Of a stretch of DNA of 64,000 nt, positions 11,659 through 26,600 are shown in pieces. The DNA comes from Nematostella vectensis (taxonomy: Eukaryota; Cnidaria; Anthozoa; Actiniaria; Edwardsiidae). Under the pieces are notes generated by a model that did no database searches, was not told where the DNA came from, and saw only the letters and a program-made list of their open reading frames with translations. Each line of letters begins with the position of its first letter. Position 1 is the first letter of the stretch. The stretch is from NCBI RefSeq assembly GCF_932526225.1, contig NC_064036.1, forward strand, positions 806,001 through 870,000, written 5' to 3'. The position numbers and the translations under genes are program-made.

Positions 11659-14600
11659 TTAGAACACTTCATCATCATTCTGTTCCATCAGGGGATCCGT
11701 CTCTTTGACTTTTTCTATACCGTGTTCCCTGTAATATTCGTGTAATTGTTTGATCCATTGTGCGGGGTGGCCATTAAGGTACGTACTCTTCAGGGGCCAA
11801 GAAGTTGCCTCGGTTATTTTCATTCGCGTAAGAAGTGTGACTTTGGAGGACTGGGAGCCATCGTCCTTAGGTCTTATCACAAGCCCCGATAGACGAACAT
11901 TCAACCTGAGAAATGGGTAAAGGAATATTTTATCACAAGCCCCGATAGACGGACATTCAACCCGAGAAATGGGTAAAGGAATAATTTAGCGAAAGACGAA
12001 CATTCAACATGAGAAATGGGTAAAGGAATATTTTAGCGAAAGACGAACATTCAACATGAGAAATGGGTAAAGGAATATTTTAACGATAGACGAAAATTCA
12101 ACCTGAAAAATGGGTAAAGGAATATTTTAGCGAAAGACGAACATTCAACATGAGAAATGGGTAAAGAAATATTTTAGCGAAAGACGAACATTCAACATGA
12201 GAAATGGGTAAAGGAATATTTTAACGATAGACGAAAATTCAACCTGAAAAATGGGTAAAGGAATATTTTAGCGATAAACGAACATTCAACCTGAGAAATG
12301 GGTAAAGGAATATTTTATCACAAGCCCCGATAGACAACCATTCAACCTGGGAAATGAGTAAAGGAATATTTTATCACAAGCCATACCTGCCAACACCCAG
12401 ATTTAAAAAACCGGGAGTTTTTTCAGGGGAGGGGAACGTGATATATTCAATTGATATAACGACTGTACAATCTCAGTTAATATCTATTTGTTAGAATATG
12501 ATAAATGGAAACCCTGTGGTAAAATGGCGAAAACTTTGATCGTAATTTTCGAAATGTTCCACCACGAGAACTTTGGAGAACTTTTGCGGTAGTCCTGTGG
12601 TCTACAAGAAACGCCTGCAAACGGCTCATTGATTATTTAGATCGAAAAAGCTGAAAACCTCATAAACTTGGATACAAACTATAAAAATTGCAGAACTTTG
12701 TGGGTAAAAATCTAACTTCCACTTCAAAAAAAAATCGACTGATTAAAAGTTTGTTATAATCCAGGAGATTCAAGGTAAACCCGTATCTCTACTTACGAAC
12801 GCTCCGGACCAATCGTGTATCTCTACTTACAAACGCTCTGGACCAATCGTGTATCTCTACTTACGAACGCTCTGGACCAATCGTGTATCTCTACTTACGA
12901 ACGCTCTGGACCAATCGTGTATCTCTACTTACAAACGCTCTGGACCAATCGTGTATCTCTACTTACGAACGCTCTGGACCAATCGTGTATCTCTACTTAC
13001 AAACGATCTGGACCAATCGTGTATCTCTACTTACGAACGCTCTGGACCAATCGTGAATCTCTACTTACGAACGCTCTGGACCAATCGCGTATCTATACTT
13101 ACGAACGCTTTGGACCAATCCTGTATTTCTACTTACGAACGCTCTGGACCAATCGTGTATCTCTACTTACGAACGCTCTGGTCTAATCGTGTATCTCTAC
13201 TTACAAACGCTCTGGACCAATCGTGTATCTCTACTTACGAACGCTCTGGACCAATCGTGTATCTCTACTTACAAACGATCTGGACCAATCGTGTATCTCT
13301 ACTTACGAACGCTCTGGACCAATCGTGAATCTCTACTTACGAACGCTCTGGACCAATCGCGTATCTATACTTACGAACGCTTTGGACCAATCCTGTATTT
13401 CTACTTACGAACGCTCTGGATCAATCGTGTATCTCTACTTACAAACTCCCTGGACCAATCGTGTATCTCTACTTACAAACTCTCTGGACCAATCGTGTAT
13501 CTCTACTTACGAACGCTCTGGACCAATCGTGTATCTCTACTTACGAACGCTCTGGACCAATCGTTTATCTTTACTTACAAACGCTCTGGACCAATCGTGT
13601 ATCTCTACTTACGAACGCTTCGGACCAATCGTGTATCTCTACTTACGAACGCTCTGGACCAACCGTGTATCTCTACTTACGAACGCTCTGGACCAATCGT
13701 GTATCTCTACTTACGAACGCTCTGGACCAATCGTGTATCTACTTACAAACGCTCTGGACCAATCGTGTATCTCTACTTACGAACGCTTCGGACCAATCGT
13801 GTATCTCTACTTACGAACGCTCTGGACCAACCGTGTATCTCTACTTACGAACGCTCTGGACCAATCGTGTATCTCTACTTACGAACGCTCTGGACCAATC
13901 GTGTATCTACTTACAAACGCTCTGGACCAATCGTGTATCTCTACTTACGAACGCTCTGGACCAATCGAGTATCAATATTTACGAACGCTCTGGACCAATC
14001 GTGTATCTCTACTTACGAACGCTCTGGACCAATCGTGTATCTCTACTTACGAACGCTCCGGACCAACCGTGTATATATACTTTTGAACGCTCCGGACCAA
14101 TCGTGTATCTTTACGGACGCTCTGGACCAATCGTGTATCTCTACTTACGAACGCTCCGGACCAATCGTGTATCTCTACTTACGAACGCTCTGGACCAATC
14201 GTGTATCTCTACTTACGAACGCTCTGGACCAATCGTGTATCTCTACTTACGAACGCTCTGGACCAATCGTGTATCTCTACTTACGAACGCTCTGGACCAA
14301 TCGTGTATCTCTACTTACGAACGTTCTGGACCAATCGTGTATCTCTACTTACGAACGCTCTGGACCAATCGTGTATCTCTACTTACGAACGCTCTGGACC
14401 AATCGTGTATCTCTACTTACAAACGCTCTGGATCAATCGTGTATCTCTACTTACGAACTCCCTGGACCAATCGTGTATCTCTACTTACAAACTCTCTGGA
14501 CCAATCGTGTATCTCTACTTACGAACGCTCTGGACCAATCGTGTATCTCTACTTACGAACGCTCTGGACCAATCGTGGATCTTTATTTACAAACGCTCTG

Positions 14601-17600
14601 GACCAATCGTGTATCTCTACTTACAAACGCTCTGGACCAATCGTGTATCTCTACTTACGAACGCTCTGGACCAATCGAGTATCAATATTTACGAACGCTC
14701 TGGACCAATCGTGTATCTCTACTGACGAACGCTCTGGACCAATCGTGTATCTCTACTTACGAACGCTCCGGACCAATCGTGTATCTATACTTTTGAACGC
14801 TCCGGACCAATCGTGTATCTCTACGGACGCTCTGGACCAATCGTGTATCTCTACTTACGAACGCTCCGGACCAATCGTGTATCTCTACTTACAAACGCTC
14901 TGGACCAATCGTGTATCTCTACTTACGAACGCTCTGGACCAATCGTGCATCTTTACTTACGAACGCTTCGGACCAATCGTGTATCTCTACTTACGAACGC
15001 TCTGGATCAATTGTGTATCTCTACTAACGAACGCTTCGGACCAATCGTGTATCTCTACTTACGAACGCTCTGGATCAATCGTGTATCTCTACTTACGAAC
15101 GCTCCGGACCAATCGTGTATCTCTACTTACGAACGCTCTGGACCAATAATTGCGCGCGGTTAACTGGTGGGCACTATATGTGTTTTCAATCTACTCCTCT
15201 CCCCCCAGTCTCTCATCTCTTGGTGAAAGGCTTTCTATCGTTTCACCCTCCCCTCCCCTCACCTCTTGAGTGTCGCTGTTGCTTCCTCTGACACACTACT
15301 ATGACTGGTGCTACACCACGCGGTCACGTGACATGGCTCATCACCATGGTATCTTTTGTTCTTTGTAGAGATGACGAGATCGCACATGCGGAATAACCGA
15401 GGCATCCTCAGACAGCTGAAAAAAATTCTCCGTTAGGTTGCAAGCTAGAAAAGTACTTCTTTCATTCACTTTCTGGAGTATATTCCATATACGTAAATGC
15501 AACCCTCTTGCGTCTGTCACATACAAACATTGGCCCTTGACCACCAATCCCAATAAAGAAGTTCCCAAAAACCAACACACCTCGACAAACAACACTAGGA
15601 GGCTGGCTGTTATCGGCATACTGGTTAGTAACTTTGTGTCTCACCAGTACAATATATGCGCATCTCCCTCGTCTTCGAGAATAATAACTTTCTGGAATGT
15701 CATGTCCCACTTCTTTCGTAGTTCCAAGTTTGATATTAGTTGGATAGCTGCAGAGAATAAAAAATCATCATGGTGAAAATATGGCAAGACGCGGCTGAGA
15801 AATAATTGTAAGGTATTAAGGATTGAGATTGGTGTTGTAACATTCCTTAGATTTGCACAGCTAGTCTTTGGTGGTTCTCTCTGACCTAAAGATGTCACAA
15901 TCTGACATGCTAGTGGTATAAACATGCTTAACTAAACAGGTGCTGGTTTATGTATACGAATTTAAGATTAGTTAACGCTTACCGTCGTCAAAAGGAATGC
16001 CTTCAAGGTCAAATGTAGTCTGTGGATAACAAAAATACAGCAGCATAAACATCTTTGTTACCACACACCTTGTCTTTTAACTACACAGCAGTGTTTAAAT
16101 CGCAGAGATATTAAATCTCCGGCGTCAACCATTGCTTTCCGCCTAGCAATGGCGGATTCACGGGAAGCACATGTTTGGGGGTGGCATATCAAACTTTTGG
16201 TGTTATTCAAACTCGCTCGGCCGCTTTTTTAGAGACTGAGACTAGGAGCTGTGTAACCTGGCAAATTACAAATGGGTTTTCTCTGAGCTATCCAAGATGG
16301 CGGACGAAGAGCGATTATTTTTGGAAAACAGGGCTATTTAACCTGAGATTTCTGCTTATAGAAGCGAAAAATACCTATTTTTCTCATCAAATACCCCTGT
16401 AGGGGCTAGATCTTTCTTCTGCCAGCCTAACTTGTGGAAAAAAGCCCTCGTAGGTATTTTAATCGACTACGTCCTTGTGTGATCCTGATGCTGAAGAGTA
16501 CAGAAACACCCGAAGGACGAGAAGCTAAGTATTCCTTTCTAATATTTCCGTTTTTTGTTTGTATAATTTTGGCGCAATTCTTATCTAGATAATCTTCACG
16601 GGTTGTTTTTTGGGGATCATCTTGCAGAATCTCGGTAAACTTAGGCGGGAAGAGGTTCAAAAGTTTAGTCGTCTCGTTTGCTTGTTCATGATAGATATCT
16701 ACTAAAATGATGGTGCAAGGGTATTTGACAAATTTTTCACAAGGTCCTCCATTGAAAAAACAAAGATTGGCTTACATGCTACCTCAAGTCCGTGAAATCG
16801 GGCTGTGTGATTCTCGGGACTCTAGAATCGAAGAGCTCGAGAATCAGCTGTCAGAGCTAAAACATCGACTCGCTGATGTTGTCAAAGAGAGAGATGGCAT
16901 GAGAAAGGAGCTAGGCAAGGAAAAAAAGCCCTTTCTTCAGCCGAGAAAGCCTTTTTGTGACCTTGAGCCAAAAGCTCAATTTCACAAAAAGTCAGAGATT
17001 AAAAAATGGCTTGAGAAGCAATTTGAGAAGCTTCCAACAGATTGGAAAGTTGTTGAGGTTTGTTTAGAATTTTTGTACACATGGAAACAACCTAAATTTA
17101 CCAATTCTGTTATAATGGCATTTGTTTATCATAAAATGTTTCCTTATCTCTAGGTTCAACTTGAAGTTGGTCAGTTTTGCCCTACATTTCAATGTTTCCT
17201 TATCTCTAGGTTCAACTTGAAGTTGGTATGGTCAGTTTTGCCCTACATTTCAATGAGAGGGTTGAGCCTGAGGAGATTGACCATAAAAAGATCCAAAGAG
17301 CTCTCAAGGTAGGTATTATAGAAGTACATGTACAGTACTGTAGGTTTCTTATTTTTTCTATATTTAGATTATTTTTATAATCTCAGGCCAAAGAAGATGG
17401 TGATGTTTCTGACTCAGCATACCATGAGCTAAAGATGGTAGCTGGGTCCAGCTTGCCATCACTGTATGGGATACAGAAAGAGAGAAAAGCTCAAAATGCA
17501 ATCATTCCTATTACAGAATTTGAAGGGGTTAGTCTGTTGATAGTCTTAATTCTGATTTGCTTTGTGCACAGCACATTTTGCATCCTTTAAAACAAGCAAA

Positions 17601-20600
17601 TACTGTACAAACCCAATAATTCATTAAACAAAGTTTCTCCTTTCAGAATGCAAAAGGATGTTCAAGATCCATCAAGGACATTCTAAGTTATAGTTCAGAT
17701 GTCATTGGAAATGCAGGGGGCAATGTTATAACCCTTCGGTTTTCTGGTGATGGTAGAAAAACCACCAAAAAACTCGGGAGTGTTATGACAACCTTCTGCT
17801 TTCCAGCAGAAAACTCTGTTAAAAGAAGCCCAGAAAGGGAATATTGTATATCTATATATGATGGTGAGTTGGTTGCAGCTAATTTATTGCAGCTGTAAGC
17901 GAGAACAAATCTTCCTAATGATATAGTCAACTAAAGCCATATATCTGTGAACACTTTTTATTATAGGCAAGGAGTCATATGACATCCTAAAGGCGACCTT
18001 GAGAGGGGTTTTTGATGAGATGAAGGCCCTAGGGAGAACTGGCATTCTTGTTAATGGCCTTGAATACACTATTGATTGGTAGGTTTCATTTTTTTTGCAA
18101 CCAATAATCTTATGATCTGGCATTAAACAGGACATATGTAACTTTTATCCCTTTTTTAAGGGTGATGTGTGCTGACTGGAAGTTCATGGCGTGTATTCTC
18201 GGAATTAATAGTCCCTGTGCCTTGTACTTCTGCATTTGGTGTGAGTGCAGCAAAAGGATGATCAGAGACTTTTCTAGTAAGTTTTTTAATTTTGTTACTT
18301 ATATAATGAATGTTATGTAATGAATTAAATGATTTTTGTTTTTATGAATTATTCCATTGTCAGCTATATTATAAATAACTAGATAAATTTGATAAAAATT
18401 TCAGTCCCACAATGGCCCATAACCAGAACCTTAAACCAGTGCCGTGCACGTGTTGGGTGTCCAAATGCCAAGGGAGTTCAATGTTTACCTCTCGTGGACA
18501 TTGAATTTACCAAGGTCATACCCGACACCCTGCACCTCAAATTGAGGATCATGGGAAAACTTCTCAACCAGGTAAAATTATGCTTATTTAACAAATTCAA
18601 ATCTCCATTGAGCCATTTTTTAAAAAAGTTCCTGGTATATATTAAACTTCTAGGTTGCTTGCTGGGCTATAGAGCAGAATGTTAAAAAAGCCATGGAAGA
18701 AGCAATAGAAGCTTTGGGTAAATAAAAATTTCATGTATAGGGTAAATGGGTATATGGGATGTCTTATGGTGATTATCATTTTGTTTTCTTGCCATATTGT
18801 ATTTGCAGGTGTGAGGTTTTGTTTCTATGATGTCCAGGATGACAGTGGCAAAACCACAACCAAGTGGAGCTCTTTGGATTGTAAGTAAATAACTGACTAA
18901 TAGAAAAGACTGTTATAATAACTGAAACTAATATGAAATTACTATAAAGTTTCGTTATTTATTTTCTTTGAATCCTCTTTTCCTTATAAAGGTGATGATT
19001 TGGAAACTATCATTAGGGGGCTTGATATCCATGCCTTCCTAGGAGACATGGAGAACAAGTCCATCACCAGCCTTGACTGTCTGACCAAAGCCCAGCTAGT
19101 GGAGGAATGTAGGAAGTTCCATCTGAGGTCGACAGGCACCAAGGACTTCCTACGTGCCACACTCAAGGATCATCTTGACCGCAACAACATAGTGTTTGAG
19201 GTATGATTTTTATTTTCATTATAAAAAAGACCAGCACACCCAGGATACTACTGTGTATAAAGCTAATTTAACAATTGCTTTGTGTTTTGTAGCCATCGTC
19301 CACTCCCACTTGTGAGAAAACAGTTCTTAGCATATCAGAGCTGACACAAGTGTGGAAAAGTTTGATGGTCCTCACTGATGCTCTTGGGGCAAATCCTGGA
19401 GATGAAGCATATCTTCGAGCAGATGCTTTTCAAGAAAAGGCCCGCCAATGGGGAACCAAATTTAGAAAGGCCACGTTTGATGAGGTAATTCTACATCCCT
19501 GTGGTTAGTTGAACTGGCAGGACACAAGCCTCATTTGATCATATGTCACTGAAAAAATAACAAGTAGATATATTATTTTAATTGTGCTTTCTTTTATCTC
19601 TCCACAGGATGTAATTCCATATATACATGGTAAGATTAAAATGAGATTCCTTAATTGACTTGGGATCTCCGAGACCAAGTAATGTTATGCATTTTTTTCT
19701 CTACAGTTCTTGTTTATCATGTCCCCCAATTTTTGGAGATTCATGGCACGATCCACCAGTTCAATTGCCAGACAGTGGAAAAGAAAAACCACATGCAGAA
19801 CAAGACATTCCACAGGGGTAGCCAGAAAGGGGGGAAAAATAGCAACTACACTGTACAGGTAATTCCAAGTGAAAAAAACGTCATGTTATCTAGACTAATC
19901 GCTTGCTACAACTGTGTATTTTTATCTCTATAGATCATGGAGAGGGAAAACAGAAAACTGTTCAGTAGGGAAAATAATTTGGAAAGGGTCAAGAGAAAAT
20001 ATCAAAAGCAGTGAAGACAAAGAAAAAATGTATTTATTTATTTATTATATTTTTGGTGCTATTTATTACTGTTGTAAATATCACTATTTATAACTTGTAT
20101 AACTATTTGTACCCACATTATTATATAAAGGCATTAAAACCATCAAAACAATCTGTATCATTCCCTGGATCTAAATTCCCCCTCTTTATTTTCGACTGGA
20201 AATACAGTGAAATCGGTTGAAACAGATGTCAACAATTAGTTTATATAGAGAGATTTTAACTTACCGAGCCATAGTTGTGAAGCATATTCCGTCTACGCCG
20301 TACGAAGCTGATCTCCAAAAAGCTCAGCGGGGGATACTTGCGCTCTAGCGGTCGACACATACTAGGCCTTTCTTCCTCTGACCCATATTCAGAGATGTAA
20401 GTACAACGGGGGCACGAACTATGATCATAATTAATCCTTAGCTCGTATCCTCATGATATCCACATCTTCGAAGATGAGTCAACTTCACATATTGTACTCG
20501 AATCTGGCAGTTGCCGAGCCATAAACTCCGTACCAATAACGGTGCCAAACTCGACAGCAGTGCACGGGAACCGAATATTACGGGTCCCTGAAAAATCCAG

Positions 20601-23600
20601 CTTTCGTGAGGTAGCAAAAGAAAATGTCCCTTTACCAAACAAAGCGGAAAAAACCCCCTTTGAAAGTGGGACTTTCACTTGTACTCTCCGAATGAGTCCC
20701 GTGTCATTCTCGGGTGTACGAAATTGGAGCTCATCGAACAGTGCATGTCGAATCAGCCACAATTCCTTATCCTCGGAGCAAAGAATGGGAAGCTTTTCTC
20801 TTGCTACCTCACTACTGTCGGGGTTCCCAGCATTCACGGCTAAATAGCATGACAACTGCGGATTCAATGAAAGAGAAACCGTAGAATTATATCTATCGCT
20901 GTAGCCTTTCCATTTCACAAAGGCATAGTCTCCCTCAACGTTTAAAACTCTCTCTATCTCCCAGACTTTTTCTTCTTCCTCTTTCTCTTCTTTCACGTAC
21001 GTATCAACTGAGGAATGGTCTAAATATTTGACCAAGCGATCCGGTTTCTTTATAATTCTTCCACTACGAGTCTTTAGGGAATCAGTGTTTGCCGCCATGT
21101 TTGTTGGAGAAGCGCGAAAGGGGAAACTCCAGTACTTCTAAATATGGGCATATATGACCATATAAGGCACAGCGAACGAAGGACACTATCCGTGGGGAAT
21201 ATGTTTGATATGGGGTGGGTATGGTGCCACTCCCCCTTTGAAAAATCCTGACCCCCCCCCCTGTATTTTTATACGTACCTTGGTGAGAGGGGTTGTTTCC
21301 ATTTTCTTTGGATCCCGTCGCCATGTCCTGATTCCTTGTGAAGCTTTGATGGATTTCCATTCCTCTGCCGATGTATCTTCCCTCTCCTGATGTAGCAAGT
21401 GCTCGAAGTCCTCGTCGTCTATAGCAATATTTGAGGTAGCGCTCGCGATTCGTGACTTGTGGCGATGTGTTGCATCAAACGCGGCTACAAAAAACAAGAT
21501 GTGACGAGAGTTAGAGTTTTTTATTCTCATTTCATCGCTCTTTAATCATCCCTTTTTTGTCCATTAGTATCACAGTATCAGTGAAAAAAGTCACCATCTA
21601 CTAATATTATCTCATTACCACCTTCACAAACTCTTATCAATAATATAGCTTCTATGATACATAGGCTTTATTACCATCATCACCGCTATCCACCATTTAC
21701 ACTATTTTTTTCTCATCATCTCCACCACTACCGTCACAACCACCGACACCACTACCAACACCAACACTCAACGCCATCACCAACACCATCGACATCACTA
21801 CCATAATCACCACCACAAACCCACCATCACCACCACATCGCCACACCCAGCGGCACCACTATCACCACACGAACCACCACCACCACACCGCCAGCTACAC
21901 CCAGCGGCACCACTACCATCGCCACAACCACTTTACCATCACCACCACACAAACCACTCCCATCACCATACACAAACCACCACCATAACAAACCAACTAT
22001 CATGACCGCACAAACCATCACCACCACTACCCAGCGCTATCATCTCCATCGACACCACTACAATCATCACCACTACCACTACTACCATCACCAACATCAC
22101 CATCACCAACACCACCACCATCACCATCACCATCACCATTACCACCATCACCGCTACCATCACCGCCACCAACATCACCATCACCATCACCACCACCATC
22201 ACCGCCACCAACACCATCACCACCATCACCGCTACCATCACCGCCACCAACACCACCATCACCGCTACCATCACCACCACCATCTCCTCCACCAACACCA
22301 TCACCACCATCACCGCTACCATCACCGCCACCAACATCACCATCATCATCACCATCGCCACCATCACCGCCACCAACACCATCACCACCATCACCGCTAC
22401 CACCACCGCCACCAACACCAACATCACCATCGCCATCACCACCGACATCACAATCATCATCACCATAACCATCACCATCATAACCATCACCATCAACGCC
22501 ACCAGCATCACCATGACCATCACTGCCACCATCACCGCCACCAATATCATCATCGCTATCACCGCCACCATCACCATCACCATCACCGCCACCAACATCA
22601 CCACCACTACCATCATAACCATAACCAAACCATCACCATCACCGCCACCAACATCACCATCACCATCATCGCCACCAACATCATCATCACTATCACCGTA
22701 ATCATCATCACCACTACCACTACTACCATCATAACCATCACCATAAATCATCATAATCATTATCACCATCACTATCACTATCAGAGTTATCATAATCCCC
22801 GCTACCATGACCATCACAACAATCATAATCAGAACATCACTGCCATCACTATCACAGTCATGATCATCACCAACACAACCATCGCCACCATCATCATCAC
22901 CACCACCACCATTACTACCATCATCATCACCACCACCACCATTACTACCATCATCATCACCACCACCACCATTACTACCATCATTCATCACCACCACCAC
23001 CATTACTACCATCATCACCACCACCACCATTACTACCATCATTCATCACCACCACCACCATTACTACCATCATCATCACCACCACCACCATTACTACCAT
23101 CATCATCACCACCACCATCATTACTACCATCATTCATCACCACCACCACCACCATTACTACCATCATCATCACCACCACCACCATTACTACCATCATCAT
23201 CACCACCACCACCATTACTACCATCATCATCACCACCACCACCATTACTACCATCATTCATCACCACCACCACCACCATTACTACCATCATCATCACCAC
23301 CATTACCACAAGCAGCACCAACACCACTACCATCATCATCACAACCGACGCTACCATCATCTTCCTCGATTAACAAAAACAATCAAATAACCATCACGCC
23401 TGTTACCCTGCTTACAGGCGTTTACCCGGTGTTACTTTTTTTCGTTATGCGCCGAGGCGTTTTCGCCATCTTGTCTTGCTTATTGCCGTGCGCGAGATGG
23501 AGAGAAGAGCGGTAGCGCAGCCAGAAAAAAACACGACTCAGTACATAGCGAAAAAAATGCTGTGTAAACGCCTTTAAGAAGGCTACATCAACACCAATAA

Positions 23601-26600
23601 GTCGACATCATCAGCAACATCAACATTATCACAACAATAGGATAACCATCGTCCAACACCGTCCCAACCATCATTGTTGCTACTTACTATTCCGTTGCAC
23701 CAGCCACTGCTTGCAGGGAAAAGTGAAGTGCTGGCCAGATTCGCCAATATCCACATCCAACTGGTCCACAAAAAACCCAGACTCCTGCTGGATGAGCGAG
23801 CTGGAGTCCCCGGATGACGAGAGGCGACGGATTCTTTGGATAAGCGAGGGCCGGTCATCCGTACTGACGTCATTGCCATTCTCATACGTCATTTTGATGT
23901 GTTTCACCTGAAAACGTGGATTATTGTGTTTTTTAAGCGTAGAAATAGAAAAAATCATACGGCATCTAACTGTGTCCAATGGCGGATCCAAATCCAGAAC
24001 TGGATCATTAGGAATACATCATGCAAGTAGATGCCTTTGTTAAGATGCACCAAAGCGTTAATTCGAACATGTCATACTCTAACAGATAAAATTACAAAAA
24101 ATTCGAATTATTTGTTGATACAAGTGATTACTGAATAAAAAAGTCGTATTTAAATAAAGCGAGTAATAATGCCGCACAGAACAGTACCTTATTCTCCCTT
24201 GATAATCTAACGTGGGTTCCCGCACGTGGTAAACTAGCATTGGCCGTGGAGCGAAACGGACAACAAAACTTCCACTTAAATAAATGATCTTCTCGGAACA
24301 TGGGAAACTTATGCCAGTCTTTATGATGGTGAAGTATTGATCTTATTGACAAATATAAAATAACGACTTCCTTATAGCGATTTGGAACCCAATGCGAACT
24401 TTACCTGTTGTACCCACCGTATATAACGGAATAAAAGTTCTTTCGAAAATCACGAGCGTTTTTAGAAGCGATATGTTCATATTAACGATCAGAAACCCGT
24501 TTTCACAGAATCGAAGAGGGCCGTTATAATCCTAGCGAAATAGAAACTCTATAACAACAATAACACACTTGAAACATACCTTCTCTCCTTCGGCCATGAT
24601 ATAACAGCACAAAGCAGATAATAACTTCGGGCAAAGTAAGCTATTTACCGATCATTGATATTCGAGTGATTGTGGAAAGAATCCTTGTTGAATATCAGGT
24701 TGTCAAAATCTCGATTTTCATATGACACAGCAAGAGGAACCAAAGAGACCGGGCTAAATATTCGCTATTCATCTATTAAACAATAAATTGCACCTGCTTA
24801 TACAAATGCTAATTCGTTTTTGTTTCATTACTAAACCGAGATAAAAACAAAAAGTTTGCATAGGAACCACAGGCAGCCCAAGGCTACTGTCAGTGGTTTA
24901 TAAAGAAATATTTGGGGGGATTTATATGTTAGCGAAAAAATACTTTATCGTGAAAAATAAAACTTAAGACCATGTAATATTGTGTTTGAGTCTTCCTTTG
25001 TTTCAATTTTGCCGATAGAATGCCAGTAGAGCGAGTTTGAAGCCCAAGAAACACAATTCGTGGCGGGCTTGGGGGCTGCCTGTGTAGGAACCAAAAACTA
25101 TAAATAGCTTGGTCCAAAAGGTTTTTTTTTTGTTTTGATGTGCGTAACGGTCGTAATATAACTTATATTTCGGCAGAATAGAAATCCGTAGACAAAAAAA
25201 AAGGTCAAAATAAAGTTCAAAACGGTTGTAAAATAGATGCACAGGTTTTTACCAGATGAGTTTTAATTCCAATAAAAAAGTGCACATAAAGTTTAATAAG
25301 GCCAATCACGCCGCCATTTTACGCGCCCGCACAATACCGTGTGACTAATAGAATCCATTTACATCGGTTAACTTTCCATCAACAATCATTATTAAAGTAG
25401 AATTCAACCGTGGATGGTTATTCTGAAGTTTTCTTGCAAGTCGTTGTATTTCCACTTGTGGACAACAACAAAAGAGCTGCTGATCGGCATTCTTTAATTA
25501 AACACAATGTTAAAGCCAATCAACAAACCGAAGCTCTTTCTGCATACTTATTGATGTGACAGTATATTAAGCTCTTTCTGCATACTTGTTGATGTGACAG
25601 TATGGAGCTCTTTCTGCATACTTATTGATGTGACGGTACTGAGCTCTTTCTGCATACTTATTGATGTGACAGTATATGGAGCTCTTTCTGCATACTTATT
25701 GATGTGACAGTATATGGAGCTCTTTCTGCATACTTTTTATTGATGTGACAGTATGGAGCTCTTTCTGCATACTTATTGATGTGACAGTATGGAGCTCTTC
25801 CTGCATACTTATTGATGTGACGGTACTGAGCTCTTTCTGCATACTTATCGATGTGACAGTATGGAGCTCTTTCTGCATACTTATCGATGTGACAGTATGG
25901 AGCTCTTTCTGCATACTTATTGATGTGACGGTACTGAGCTCTTTCTGCATACTTATTGATGTGACAGTATGGAGCTCTTTCTGCATACTTATTGATGTGG
26001 CAGTATGGAGCTCTTTCTGCATACTTATTGATGTGACAGTATGGAGCTCTTCCTGCATACTTATTGATGTGACAGTATGGAGCTATTTCTGCATACTTAT
26101 TGATGTGACAGTATGGAGCTCTTTCTGCATACTTATTGATGTGACAGTATGGAGCTCTTTCTGCATACTTATTGATGTGACAGTATATGGAGCTCTTTCT
26201 GCATACTTATTGATGTGACAGTATGGAGCTCTTTCTGCATACTTATTGATGTGACAGTATGGAGCTCTTCCTGCATACTTATTGATGTGACGGTACTGAG
26301 CTCTTTCTGCATACTTATCGATGTGACAGTATGGAGCTCTTTCTGCATACTTATCGATGTGACAGTATGGAGCTCTTTCTGCATACTTATTGATGTGACG
26401 GTACTAAGCTCTTTCTGCATACTTATTGATGTGACAGTATGGAGCTCTTTCTGCATACTTATTGATGTGGCAGTATGGAGCTCTTTCTGCATACTTATTG
26501 ATGTGGCAGTATGGAGCTCTTTCTGCATACTTATTGATGTGACAGTATGGAGCTCTTTCTGCATACTTATTGATGTGACAGTATGGAGCTCTTTCTGCAT

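Noticed and set aside
12815-15163. Several overlapping long frames with STYERSGPIVYLYLRTLWTN-type repeats
   Set aside because: A 34-bp minisatellite without stops; the repeat reads through all three phases, which is not expected of a gene.
15438-15776. Frames on both strands between gene C exons 8 and 9
   Set aside because: They mix exon and intron sequence; the splice-consistent reading uses only 15645-15747 and 15263-15415.
20542-20847. Plus-strand frame antisense to the chromodomain gene
   Set aside because: Shadow of the minus-strand coding sequence with its chromodomain signature.
16130-21260. Terminal inverted repeats around the nested gene pair (GGGGGTGGCATATCAAAC against GGGGGAGTGGCA...ATATCAAAC)
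   Set aside because: The match is short and gapped, and I see no convincing target-site duplication; not enough to define an element.
22002-23390. His-rich open frame of 462 codons
   Set aside because: Same trinucleotide-repeat artefact as at 6.7-8.2 kb.
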